This document shows, one piece after another, positions 1 to 11,376 of a DNA stretch of 64,000 nucleotides (position 1 is the stretch's first letter; every line of letters begins with the position of its first letter). The DNA comes from Zelopaecilomyces penicillatus (lineage: Eukaryota; Ascomycota; Sordariomycetes; Hypocreales; Pseudodiploosporaceae), in the NCBI GenBank assembly GCA_005765155.1, contig VCCP01000007.1, forward strand, positions 761,501 through 825,500. Reading direction: 5' to 3'. A model generated the notes under the pieces. It was not told where the DNA came from. It did no database searches and was given only the letters and a program-made list of their open reading frames with translations. The translations under genes and the position numbers were made by a program.

Positions 1-3000
1 CTTTATATCACCGTTGTAGGGAGGCCGCACCCTCTCAGAGATTGTGACTGGGTAGCTATAGAAAATCAATGGGGTGAGTTGGCTATTATGCAGGTGAATG
101 TCCAGGCTTATGGACGACCTCTTTCAACTGTCTTCGGTCTATCTGAAAAGGTGGTGTCCTGTAGTTCCGACGATGACCCTGATCCATTGATTGATCACCT
201 TCGGACACTCAATTATCGCTATATTCGCCTCAATTATCATCCACTGAAAGACAAATATGTTCTCTCGATAGGTTGGAAAGATGCAGAATGGTCTGATGTC
301 CGCGCTGTACGAGCGGGTCTTGATAGTGACGAAAGGACCATCCGTGAGGTGATGTTTGGAAATAATTTAATTGACATCGAACAAAAGCCAATGGGAAAAT
401 TGCTGATTGACGAGGTATGGTTATTACATACGTCCAACTATGTTCGCAATCTATGGCTTTGCCAACAAACACAGCCGCTCTGTTATGCTCTACTAATACC
501 CATACTCAGGCACTTCACCCTTTTTATATCTTTCAAATTGCGAGTTTGGTGCTCTGGTCGCTTGACTCGTATTATTACTACGCCATTTGCATCTTTGTCA
601 TGTCAGTGGGCAGTATTACAACTACATTGATTGAAACGCGCGCGGTAAGCGAGCCTTTTGTACGGCCTTTGTATAGCTCTAATTTATATGCATAAGACCC
701 TGCGACGACTTCGGGAGCTATCACGGTTTGAGTGTGACGTTCGGGTTCTTCGGAACGGATTCTGTAAGGCCATATCCATTTCTTCCCCAATGCTGGTTGG
801 AACACTTCAATCCGTCCAAATGCCGTTTCCAATGCCCAAGCGCTGATTGAGAGTAAGGGAAATATGTGTCGTCGGGTGACCTTGTACCGGGTGATGTATA
901 CGAATTGAGTGATCCAAACTTGACACAGTTTCCATCGGATAGTCTATTGCTCACGGGGGATTGTATTGTGAACGAAAGCATGCTGACAGGTGGATCTCAA
1001 ACGCCAAACAACATGAATATATACCGATCTAACATTATAATAGGCGAATCGTTACCGGTTTCAAAAATGCCAGCGACCAACGAAGCCTTACGGGAAATGA
1101 ATTTAGCTGCATCGTCCGTCTCCGCTGAAACTGCACGTCACTTCCTCTTTTGTGGAACCAAGATAATCCGAACTAGGCGGCCTCAAGAAAGTCAGGATGA
1201 TGATGCGGTTGCCCTTGCACTCGTGGTTCGCACCGGCTTCAACACGACCAAAGGTGCACTTGTACGATCCATGTTGTTTCCAAAACCATCAGGCTTCAAG
1301 TTTTATCGTGACTCCTTTAGATACATCACTGTTATGGCCATCATCGCTTTATTTGGGTTTGTTGCGTCACTGATTAATTTCGTGAGACTCAACATTGAGT
1401 GGCATCTGATCATTGTTCGAGCATTAGATCTCATAACAATTGTTGTCCCACCAGCTCTTCCGGCAACGCTGAGTATAGGCACAAGTTTTGCAGTAGCTCG
1501 TCTAAAGGAAAAACAGATATTTTGCATCAGCCCCCAACGAGTAAATGTTGCAGGAAAGCTCGACATGATGTGCTTTGACAAAACGGGCACTCTTACTGAA
1601 GATGGCCTAGATGTACTGGGTATCCGCGTGGTTACTCCAGGGCTAGGCATATTTGGCGAGATACTTTCAAGACCCAAGTCATTCGACAGTCATGGCACCG
1701 GCCAAGCCACTCGCAGCCCTTTAACAGCCATTCTTCACACCATGGCAACCTGTCACTCCCTCCGTTCCGTTGATGAGGAACTTGTTGGAGACCCGCTTGA
1801 TCTCAAAATGTTCGAATTTACTGGCTGGTCGTTTGAAGAGGGCAAACAGGATGCAGCTGATGGAGAAGACGAAATGCAGGGTGGACTTTCGCCCTCTGTG
1901 GCCCGGCCGCCTGATGTATGTTCCTTTACGAATTCATACGCTTGAGCTAACGATGAGACAGAATAATTTGCAACTCGGCGTTCTCAAATCCTTTGAATTC
2001 GTCTCACGACTAAGGCGAGCGAGTGTGATTGTGCGACGTTTCGGTGAAAAAGGCAGTGACGTTTTTGTGAAAGGTGCCCCTGAGGCAATGCGTGAAATAT
2101 GTCGCCAAGACAGCTGTGAGTAGCTCTGTGCTGCTATTGATTTTAAACCCTTTACTCAGTTTGAACCCTTCTACAGTCCCAAAAGATTATGATGAGCTTC
2201 TTTCGCATTATACCCATAAGGGTTATCGTGTCATCGCCTGCGCCAGTCGGCATTTGAACACGTTGAGCTGGGTCAAAGCACAAAAAATGACAAGGGGCGA
2301 GGTGGAGTCTGACCTCACCTTTGTTGGCTTCATCATCTTTGAAAATAAGCTCAAGTCAAACACAGCTGGCGTGATTGCGGAATTGATAGAGTCTAATATC
2401 AATGCTGTGATGGTGACAGGGGACAACATTCTCACAGCAATCAGCGTTGCGCGAGAGTGTGGACTTGTCGACCGCAATACTCACTGTTTTACCCCCCGAT
2501 TTGTTACCGGTGAGTTAGAGCTAGGAGTCTACTCCGCTTAGCGGTGCTGTGTGTTAATATATTGGAACTGCAGGCAACTCTTCTGACCCGACTGCGGAGT
2601 TACGGTGGGAAAGCACTAACAATAATATATATTGTCTAGAAAATTCGAATCTCTTGGTTTGTCACTTCCACTTTCTTGTCCTGAGATTGTGCTCTAACCA
2701 TCTTAAACAGCCTTGCCCTGCCCCACCTGAAGGTGACATATCACTGCCTTATGATATTTCAAATCTTCGAAACTACTCATTAGCAATCAGTGGCGAAGTC
2801 TTCCGTTGGATCGTAGATTACGCGCCTATTGAGGTGCTGCATAAGGTATGATTATGTTCTCATAGTTTCGCGTGATGTTCGCTAAGATATTTGTTAGGTT
2901 CTCGTTAAGGGCAAAGTATTTGCCAGAATGTCCCCAGATGAAAAACATGAGCTTGTGGAAAAGCTGCAAAGTATTGGTTACTCTTGCGGCTTCTGTGGTG

Positions 3001-4014
3001 ATGGAGCAAATGATTGTGGTGCTCTGAAAGCAGCAGATGTCGGCATTTCGCTTTCTGAGGCAGAAGCTTCAGTTGCAGCGCCATTCACATCCAGGATCTT
3101 TGACATCCGATGCGTGCTTGAAGTCATCAGGTACGGTTGAGAAACACTGCGCATTACTGTTGACAGGCAACATATCGAACATGCTTTTGCTAAATCTGAA
3201 TTACAGGGAAGGTCGAGCGGCACTCGTAACAAGTTTCAGTTGCTTCAAGTACATGAGCCTTTATTCTGCGATCCAATTCACCACGGTTAGCTTTCTGTAT
3301 TCAAAAGCATCAAATCTAGGCGACTTTCAGTTTCTTTTTATCGATCTTCTCCTAATTCTCCCGATTGCTATATTTATGAGTTGGGCGGGGCCAGCTTCAA
3401 AATTGTGTCGGAAGAGGCCAACAGCAAGTCTTGTTTCGAGGAAGGTGTTAACGCCATTGCTTGGTCTGATGTTCATCTCCATAGCTACTCAGGCGGTAGC
3501 ATATGCAACAGTTAAGAAACAGCCCTGGTACCAACCGCCGAAAAAGAAACATGAAGAGTCCAATATCAAGAGCTCAGATAACACGGCTCTTTTCTTGGTT
3601 TCATGTTTTCAATACGTCTTCTCCGGCGTTGTATTCAACGCAGGGCCGCCGTTCCGTCAGCACACATGGCAAAATGGTGAGTTCGTTAATATGCCTACTT
3701 ATTCTATGAAAGCCTCGACAGAACTGACAGAAATAGGGCCATTTGTGATCGCCATCTTTGTTGTGATCATGGCAACGATTTATATGTTGTTTACCCCAGC
3801 CTTCTGGCTCATAGAACTTATGCAGCTGACAAAAATGAGCTGGAACTATAAACTCTTCCTAAGTGGAATAGGGCTTTTATATTTAGCGGCAGCCTTAGTC
3901 TATGAAAGACATCTTGCTCCTTTTATAGCTAAACAACTTGGACACTTTTATTTATATATTACAGGTCGGCTTAAAATTCGAAAACAGTACAAATTGATAG
4001 AAGAGGGTACATAG
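1..4014 (+). CDS. YPK9: P5B-type cation/polyamine-transporting ATPase, 5' end outside window
   Basis: The exons I place are 1-414, 510-644, 697-763, 858-989, 1044-1915, 1962-2115, 2177-2509, 2574-2656, 2711-2845, 2898-3130, 3207-3676 and 3731-4014, giving 1,103 residues plus stop. The phase is consistent at every junction. Visible-residue landmarks: M1-M2 hairpin about 140-182, A-domain TGES 249-252, the P5B signature PPALPATLS 385-393, DKTGTLTE with the phosphorylated Asp at 428, KGAPE 577-581, TGDN 672-675 and GDGAND 809-814, then the C-terminal membrane segments. The PPALP motif in M4 separates P5B from P5A (PPELP). Family members sit in the vacuolar or lysosomal membrane; human ATP13A2 exports polyamines, and yeast Ypk9 is linked to metal and polyamine tolerance. 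The frame is open from base 1, so roughly 200-350 N-terminal residues lie upstream. Introns 990-1043, 2657-2710 and 3677-3730 are in frame (54 bp each) and are called from donor, branch and acceptor signals plus family alignment from memory. No key residue is missing. Confidence 0.93.
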
Positions 4015-4083
4015 ATAGGTGGATATGATGATTTATTGATTTTAGAAAGGAAAATACAAAAACAAGAATTAAAATAAGCTACT
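4015..4083. other. Convergent intergenic spacer, 69 bp
   Basis: The stop codons of the ATPase gene (+) and the E1-alpha gene (-) face each other across 69 A/T-rich bases. Both 3' UTRs and both cleavage sites must lie in or beyond this gap, so the two transcripts very probably overlap at their 3' ends. AATTAAAATAAG-type A-rich tracts are present, but I cannot assign a polyadenylation site. Confidence 0.7.
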
Positions 4084-5508
4084 TTATATGGTTCGCTTGT
4101 CCAAGGTATTCGCTCCACCCTCGAAGTCCCCTAAATCATACTCATCTGGATACCTATGGATCATACCTCTCAACTCATTCATCTGTTGCTTTAAATCGTC
4201 TGTCATCACTTCATAGACATCCTCAAACATGGTTCGAATGGGTGGTTTCTTCTCCTTTTCCGACTCACTGAACGCCTTCAAAATCTCCTTCCTCAGACTA
4301 TCTCTCGCTACTCTCTCCTTGCCTTCATCCCAACAACCTCTGGCTTCCATCCATTTTCGAAGTCTTGTCAGTGGATTGTCCCGCCGCTTCCAGTCCTCCA
4401 CCTCCACTCGCGCGCGATAGGCGAACGAGTCATCCGATGTGCTATGATGTGATACCCTATATGTCATGGCTTCGACGAGGACTGGTCTACCACCATCTTG
4501 TAAGGCCATTGCCCGTGCTTTCTTGGTCACCTCTCGGACTGCCCAGATGTCATTACCGTCAACGCGAATGGTGTCAACTCCATATCCGATTCCCCTGCTG
4601 GCTATACCATCTCCACGATACTGTTCGAGAGTTGGTGTTGAGATGGCGTACCCATTGTTTCGACAAAAAAATATGACAGGGCAAGAACGTGTAGCTGCGA
4701 TATTGAGGGCTGCATGAAAGTCCCCCTCGCTAGCTGCCCCTTCACCAAAGTAGGCGACTGCCACACGAGGCTTCACACTGGGATCTTGGAGTCTTTGCAA
4801 CTTTAGAGCATAAGCTGCCCCAGAAGCTTGTGGCAGCTGTGTGGCGAGGGGAGAAGAGATGGTGTGCTGCAAAGTGTCAACAAGAATTTCCAATCTAGGC
4901 TGTTTAGCTCGATATGTACTAACAACGTTCAAATTCTTGCTCCCATAATGAATTGGCATATTTCTGCCCTTGCCAAGGTCATTTTTGTTGGCTAGCAACT
5001 GAGACATGAAGTCCTTTGCTGTAAACCCTCTTTCCCTGAATAGGCCCTGCTCTCGATACTGGCAGAAGACTACATCGTCCTCATCGAGGACACTCGAGCT
5101 TCCCACACTAACTGCCTCTTCACCGGCACTTACCATATAAAAGCTAAGGCGTCCTTGGCGTTGCGCGTCATACATGATCAGGTCCATGATAGATATGAAG
5201 AGCATGTCCTTGTAAAGCTTGATGATGGCCTCGTCTGAAATGTCAGGGATGAAGGAGGCATCCACGACTTGGCCATTTTGGTCGACAATACGATATGTCG
5301 CCAATGCGGCCTGTGATTCCGGAGTTTCGAATTGCAAGGAGGTAGTGAAAGCGCTCTTCAGGGCACCAGGAAAAGACACATAGTCTGAGTTGGGAGGCTG
5401 TGACAAGCCACTGGCGGCTCGAACAGAGGACATGGTTTTGAAAGCATAGGGTTTGGACAGGGCTGTCAACTTTCGACCAAGGACACATCGAATTATGGAT
5501 GACTTCAT
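4084..5508 (-). CDS. BCKDHA: Branched-chain 2-oxo acid dehydrogenase E1 subunit alpha, mitochondrial
   Basis: This is the thiamine-diphosphate-dependent E1-alpha subunit of the mitochondrial complex that oxidatively decarboxylates the 2-oxo acids of Leu, Ile and Val; it pairs with E1-beta. The ThDP/Mg motif GEGAASEGD is at 4720-4746, followed by CRNNGYAIS. The phosphorylation loop HHSTSDDS (about 4427-4450) keeps the regulatory serine region, while the second mammalian site reads LTRLR, with Thr. I start at ATG 5508-5506 (A at -3). The frame stays open upstream but has no ATG there. The N terminus is basic, Ser/Ala-rich and acid-free, as in a mitochondrial presequence. The open frame hides a 57 bp intron (4867-4923, GTTAGT donor, TTTGCAG acceptor): the 19 residues it would add fall between HYGSKNLNV and TISSPLATQ, which are adjacent in homologues. 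The spliced product is 455 residues, a normal size. Confidence 0.95.
   Translation of the reverse strand: MKSSIIRCVLGRKLTALSKPYAFKTMSSVRAASGLSQPPNSDYVSFPGALKSAFTTSLQFETPESQAALATYRIVDQNGQVVDASFIPDISDEAIIKLYKDMLFISIMDLIMYDAQRQGRLSFYMVSAGEEAVSVGSSSVLDEDDVVFCQYREQGLFRERGFTAKDFMSQLLANKNDLGKGRNMPIHYGSKNLNVVSTYRAKQPRLEILVDTLQHTISSPLATQLPQASGAAYALKLQRLQDPSVKPRVAVAYFGEGAASEGDFHAALNIAATRSCPVIFFCRNNGYAISTPTLEQYRGDGIASRGIGYGVDTIRVDGNDIWAVREVTKKARAMALQDGGRPVLVEAMTYRVSHHSTSDDSFAYRARVEVEDWKRRDNPLTRLRKWMEARGCWDEGKERVARDSLRKEILKAFSESEKEKKPPIRTMFEDVYEVMTDDLKQQMNELRGMIHRYPDEYDLGDFEGGANTLDKRTI
4867..4923 (-). other. In-frame 57-bp intron in the E1-alpha gene
   Basis: On the minus strand the donor GTTAGT starts at 4923 and the acceptor TTTGCAG ends at 4867. 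The length is 19 codons with no stop, and the intron is phase 0. Removing it restores the contiguous family block LN-x-x-TISSPLATQ. A GCTAAAC sequence inside could serve as branch point. Confidence 0.85.
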
Positions 5509-5705
5509 ATTTGAATTGAGGATCTGTTTGTCAACACTATTGCCTCTTTTGGTAAACAAATTCAGAGCATAAGGTAGACAATCCCAAGGTTTTGATTTTT
5601 ACGAGTGAAGTCTGCCGATAGGGTGCAGTGAAACTTAAGCCGAGACAAGCCATATCTAGTGGTTTACAGTTAAACCGCTAATTGATCAATTCTTGACTTG
5701 CCCCT
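5509..5705 (-). promoter_or_regulatory. 5' leader and promoter of the E1-alpha gene
   Basis: This is the only normal-composition DNA upstream of the E1-alpha start, about 200 bp, before the AT-rich block begins. It contains an inverted repeat GGTTTA-CAGT-TAAACC (5661-5676) followed by the palindrome ATTGATCAAT (5681-5690). I recognise no specific transcription factor site. Whether the true transcription start lies here or inside the AT block cannot be seen. Confidence 0.5.
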
Positions 5706-6054
5706 GCTAATATAAACACTATTAAGAAGATATATATATATATATCTATAAGATCTATTAATAATAAATATAATAATTAATAATTAAGATATATAAGCTT
5801 TTTTAAAAAAAAAAATTTAATTTAAAATTATAAAAGAATTTATATTATTTATTAAATTATTTTATAATAAAAAAATATTATTTATAAATATAGTCTTTAT
5901 ATATAGTCTTTAAATAATTAATTAAAAGTAAAGCTTTTAATTAATTTAAAAATCTTTAAATACTTAAAAGTTTAAAATAATAATCTTTAATTAAGATTAA
6001 TTAAATCTTATATTATAAATTATATATAATTTAAATATTAATATATATTTCTTA

Positions 6055-6305
6055 ATTATTTAATAATAATAGCTATATATATTTATATATATAAAGCTAT
6101 AAAATGATTATTTAAAGTATATAAAGCTATAAAAGGCTATTAAAGCTAGCTATTTATATTTATATAAGGCTATTTAAAGCTAATTATATAAAGTTATTAA
6201 GATTATTTAAAGCCTTATATATAAGACTATAAAAGGGTATTTAAAGCCAATTATATAAGGCTATATAAGGCTATTTAAAGCCAGTTATATAGAGTTATAT
6301 AAAGT
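6055..6305. repeat. Imperfect short tandem repeats at the isochore edge
   Basis: Variants of a roughly 27 bp motif recur here (GGCTATTTAAAGC, AATTATATAA, GGCTATATAA), with AGG and GCC words that are rarer in neighbouring DNA. Copies differ by substitutions and small indels. I see no coding potential. Confidence 0.6.
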
Positions 6306-6783
6306 TGAAAAGATTTATTTATTTATCTTTATAATATTAAATATTATTATTATATTATTATTTATTTTATTTGTATTTTTGAAAAATTAATTTATATAAT
6401 ATTAAATAAGTAAATATATTATATATTTTAATATATTTATATAGTATTTTAATATCTTAGATTTTAAATATCTTAATAATTTTTAAATTAATTAAAAGCT
6501 ATTATTTTTAATTAATTATTTAAAAGCCTTATTTAAAGATTATATTAATAAATAAAAGTATTATAAATTTATATATCTTATATTTAATGATAGTTTTTTT
6601 TTAAAGTAAAATAAATAAAAACTTAATTATTTAAGCTTTATTATATTAAAGAATAAATTTAAACTATATAAAAATAAAATTTAAATTTAAAATTAAATTT
6701 TTATAAAAAGATTTATTAATTAATATTATAAGATCTATTTTATTAAAAAAATTAATAATTAAAATAATTAAATGAAATAAAAT

Positions 6784-6818
6784 AATTATAATTATAATTA
6801 TAATTATAATTATAATTA
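6784..6818. repeat. (AATTAT)n hexanucleotide repeat
   Basis: About six uninterrupted copies of AATTAT lie in AT-rich DNA. Confidence 0.85.
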
Positions 6819-7198
6819 AAAAAAAGGTTTATAATTTATTTTATTTATATAATTAATATAATTAAAAAATTTATTTTTATATATTTATTAATATTATAAT
6901 ATATTTAATAAATCTTTAAAGATTTAATTATTAAATTTTATAATATTATATAATATAAGAAAGAAATTATTAATTAATTAAGCTTTATTTTAATAATTTA
7001 ATATTTTTAATAATAAATTTATAAAATTAAGATTTTTTAATTAATATATAATAATAATATTATATAATATTTTCTTTTTTTAATAATTTAATATATATTT
7101 TATTTTATTAAACTCTTAATTTATTATAATATTTTCTAAATATATTTTTATTATTTTAAAAAAAGAAAATAATTTAATTTAATTTTAATATTTAAGTA

Positions 7199-7277
7199 TT
7201 TAATTAATAATATATAATTTAAAAGATTATTAATTAATAATATATAATTTAAAAGATTATTAATTAATAATATTTAA
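7199..7277. repeat. About 30-bp tandem repeat, 2.5 copies
   Basis: A unit made of ATTAATTAATAATATATAAT followed by TTAAAAGATT occurs twice exactly and then starts a third time. Nothing else is identifiable in 7023-7740. Confidence 0.75.
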
Positions 7278-7740
7278 TAGTTTATTATATTTAAAAAATA
7301 TAAATAATAAGATTTAATTTTATTATAAATCTTATTATTAATTAATTTATTAAAGTTATATTATCTTATTTAATTATTATTATTAATCTTTTTATATTAT
7401 TAACTTTAAATAATTATAATATTATATTAAATATAAATTATTATATTAATTATATTAATATATTAATATATTATATTTTAGAGTAAAATTAAATAATTCT
7501 TTTTATTATATATATATATATATTAAATATATATTTTTAAATATTAAATATATAATTTTTTATATTAATTATATATTCTTTAATAATAAATATATACTTT
7601 TATAATTAAATCTTTTATTTTATATAAAAATTATAATATAATAAAATATTATAAATATTATATAACATGAATAATATTTAATAATTTAATTAAGAATATA
7701 AAGAAATAAAGAAATAAATACTTTAATATTTAATATATAT

Positions 7741-7800
7741 AATATAAATAATATAAATAATATAAATAATATAAATAATATAAATAATATAAATAATATA
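7741..7800. repeat. (AATATAAAT)n 9-bp repeat
   Basis: About 6.7 perfect copies of AATATAAAT. The flanks are featureless AT-rich DNA. Confidence 0.9.
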
Positions 7801-8006
7801 AAAAACTATATATTATTTATTTATTTATTTTATAATTAGCTTTATATATTATATTCTTTTTTAATCTTTATTAATAAATCTTTTTTAATCTTTAAGATTA
7901 TAATTTCTATTTATAAATCTAGATTTATTTATTATATAATTTTATTTATATTAATCTTATTTTAAATTATAGTATTAAGAGGTTTTATTTAATTTATATA
8001 AATCTT

Positions 8007-8112
8007 TTTTCTTAATATTATATTTTCTTAATATTATATTTTCTTAATATTAAATTTTCTTAATATTATATTTTCTTAATATTATATTTTCTTAATATTA
8101 TATTTTCTTAAT
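8007..8112. repeat. 16-bp minisatellite TTTTCTTAATATTATA
   Basis: Six full copies and one partial copy of a 16 bp unit. Copy 3 ends AAA instead of ATA. From 8113 to about 9470 I see only AT-rich decayed DNA, which could include the 5' part of the LINE that follows. Confidence 0.88.
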
Positions 8113-9469
8113 AATTATATTTATATTATTATATAATTATAATAATATATTAGATTTCTTTTTTAATCTTATTATAAAGAATATAATTATTAATTATTAT
8201 TATTATTTCTTTAAGTATTTTAATTAAATTTAATTTATTTTATAATTATAAAATATATATTAATACTTTTATTTTTTATTATATCTTTATTTTATTCTTT
8301 TTTTATTTTATTGATAAACCTTTAATATTATTAAGATTAAATTCTTTAATAAATAAAATAATATAAATTTTATATTTAATATTTATTATAATAATAATAA
8401 TTAATATTATATTAGTTTTAATTTTTATAATTATAAAGCTTTATTATTTTAATATAAAAATGAATAATTTATTTATAATAAGAATATAGATTTAATTAAT
8501 CTTTTATTAAAGAATAGATTAAATTTCTGTTATATTAAAATTTAGTTTTTTAATATATATTAAATTCTTTTTATTAAAGTTATATTAATTAAATTCTAAT
8601 ATATAATTCTTTTAATAATCTTATTTAATTTATTAATTAATAAAAGATATATATTTATTAATATAATAAATTATATAAATAATATTTATATTTCTTTATA
8701 ACTCTATTATTAATAATTATTTCTTTTATAATATAAAAATACTTTTTTAATATATTTATTAATAAAAGTAATCTTTATTCTTTATAATATATAATTTATA
8801 TTTATATTTATTAATAATATATATTATATTTAATCTTTTTTTATTTAAAAGCTTTTTAAAAAACTTAAGAATATAAAATAATAAGATATATTTTAAATAT
8901 AATATATAATTAATATTTATAATGAAGATTTTATTTTTAAAGTCCTTTTATTATTCTTTAATATTTTTTAATTTATTTTATAATTATTATTTTTCTTTAA
9001 AAGGTATTTTAAATTTTTAAGCTTTAAAATTATTATATTAAATAACTATAAATAATCTTTATAATTTAATTTAATATAATAAATAACTTTTTTTATTAAT
9101 ATATAATAATATATTTTAAATTATTTTAAATTCTAATTAAATTTTACATTTTAAATATAAGTATATAATTAATATTATTTAATAAAACCTTTATTCTTTT
9201 ATTATATTAATTTAAAGATAGGATTTTATTATAATCTTAATTTTTATTATTTATAAAAAATAATCAGATCTTATTATATTTATATTAATATTTTAATATT
9301 TATATTATAGATTTAAGCTATATTAAGCTAGATTTAAGGTATTAATTTATTAATTATCTTTAGTTTATATAATTATACTATAAAGAATAATTAAAAAGAA
9401 ATATTATTATTATATTAATTTAAAAAGATAAAATAAATACTTTATAGTATTAAAATATAAAAAACTTTA

Positions 9470-10934
9470 AATGAAAATAACATCTTAATAGGAATCTTTA
9501 AAGCCTATAATTAATTATTTTATATAATAAGAATATATTTAATAATTAAAAGCTTTAAATTATAATACTTTTTATAATATTTTTATAGTATAATTATAAT
9601 AATCCTAAAAGAATTAAAAAAAAACTAATAGTTTATTAAATTATTAAAAAATAAAGATCTATTTTTTTATTAATTATAATAAAAAAGATTATTAAAATAG
9701 TTTTTAATAGATATATTTTTAATATTATAAAATAAATAAGCTTTTTATTAAAAAACTAGATAAGAAATTAAATAAATTAAATTATTAAGATTATAGTTTT
9801 TATAATTATAAAAAGTATTTAAAAGGCTTAAGATTATAATAATAATATAATATTATTTTAATTAAATATTAAAAAAGCTTTTAATATAATCCTATATTAT
9901 AAACTTTTTTAAACCCTTTAAAAAAAAGATTTTTTAAAATAAATAATAGATTAGCTATATAATTATCTTAATAAGAGAATAATAAAGTTATATTTAAATA
10001 ATATTATAATAAATCTATATATTATTTTTATAAGAATATTATAAAAATCCTTATTCTTTTTAATTCTATTTATTTTATATATTATTATTTTATATTAAGC
10101 CTTAATTAAGACTTAAGGCTTAAATATAATAAGATTTATTAATAATATAAATCTATTTAATAATAATTTTAATATAAATAATATTTATTTTTAATTAAAA
10201 AAAACTTAAGAAATTTATAAAAAATAATTATAAATTAATAAACTAGAATTTATATTTAATAAATTTAAATTAATTTATTTTATTAAGGCTTATATTATAT
10301 TTATATAAGATTTTTTATTTAATAATATTATAATATATTTTATAAAATATATATAATTATAAAATAATAAATTTAATAAAAAACTTATATTTATTAAATA
10401 TTAAACTAGGATTTAAAGTAAATTTATATTATAAAATCTAATATTTATAAAGCTTATTATAAGAATATAAGGATCTCTTTTTTATATAATATAAATTATT
10501 TATATTATAATAATCTATAATATTATTATCTATAAAATAATTATATTTTATAAAATAGATAAACTATTAATCTTTAAAAGGATTAAGATAATATATATAA
10601 TATAAATATTATATTTATATAGTATTATTAAAGCTTATAAAGCTATCTTTATTTATTTACTTAAATTAAAAGCTTTTATATTATTATTAGATCTTTATCT
10701 TATATAATAAAAGGCTAAAGGCTTAAATTATTTATAGGCTTATATAGATTTATTTAAATAGATATATAATATTATAATAGTATTAATATAATTATAATAT
10801 TTTAATTAATTAAATTAATATAATATAAGATTTTTATTTAAAATAAATAAGTTTTTTAATTTTTAATAATTAAAAAATAAGAATCTAAAAAAAACCCTTA
10901 TATATTATTAAAAAGAATATTAATAGTTATAAAG
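9470..10934 (+). pseudogene. Tad1-like LINE reverse transcriptase relic, left part
   Basis: With RIP-created stops ignored, the + strand reads as the RT half of a fungal Tad1-type LINE. It has an early segment resembling the G-I-x-K-A start of RT and the PIAL region (about 9480-9700), a palm motif FINN at 10134-10145 where the family has F-V/A-D-D, the following stretch ending in K-L-I-Y-F (family ELIHF), and the C-terminal A-Y-K-A/PLDLYL block near 10650-10720. Both catalytic Asp codons are now Asn (GAY to AAY). The reading stops at 10934, where a gypsy element was inserted, and resumes at 18598. The 5' limit and the endonuclease domain could not be found. Confidence 0.78.
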
Positions 10935-11376
10935 TATTATAATCTAATAATTAAGATTATATAATAGGCCTTAATTATATAATTATATAATATTATTAGA
11001 TATATATTAAAGATCTAGAATTATATAGAATTAAATTATAATTCTAAAAATAATCCTAAGCTTAGAATTATTCTTAAAAATATAATCTAATAGATAAACT
11101 TATAATTCTAAATATAATCTAATAATAAAGATTATAACTTAAATTATAATTTATAATATATATATATATCCTTAATTTTTATTTTTTTAATTTAATCTTA
11201 ATTAATTATTAATAATATTATTATATTAACCTTATTATTTATTTTAATAATATTAGATTATAATCCTATAGATTTATTATTTATATAATTAATTTATTAT
11301 TTAGAATACTTTAATCTATTTATTAATATAAATCCTTTTATTAAATTTATTCTTTAAGAATTTATTAAATATTATA
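10935..11376 (+). repeat. 5' LTR of the 7.66-kb gypsy element
   Basis: It begins TATTATAATCTAAT and ends AATATTATA, consistent with TG...CA ends converted to TA...TA. It aligns over its length with 18181-18592, apart from about 30 extra bases. Confidence 0.9.

Noticed and set aside
1303..1677. 124-codon minus-strand frame inside the ATPase gene
   Set aside because: It lies antisense to the catalytic P-domain exon and has no features of its own.
5509..5559. Upstream extension of E1-alpha to a TTG at 5559
   Set aside because: There is no ATG. The first ATG at 5508 has a good context and gives a typical mitochondrial presequence.
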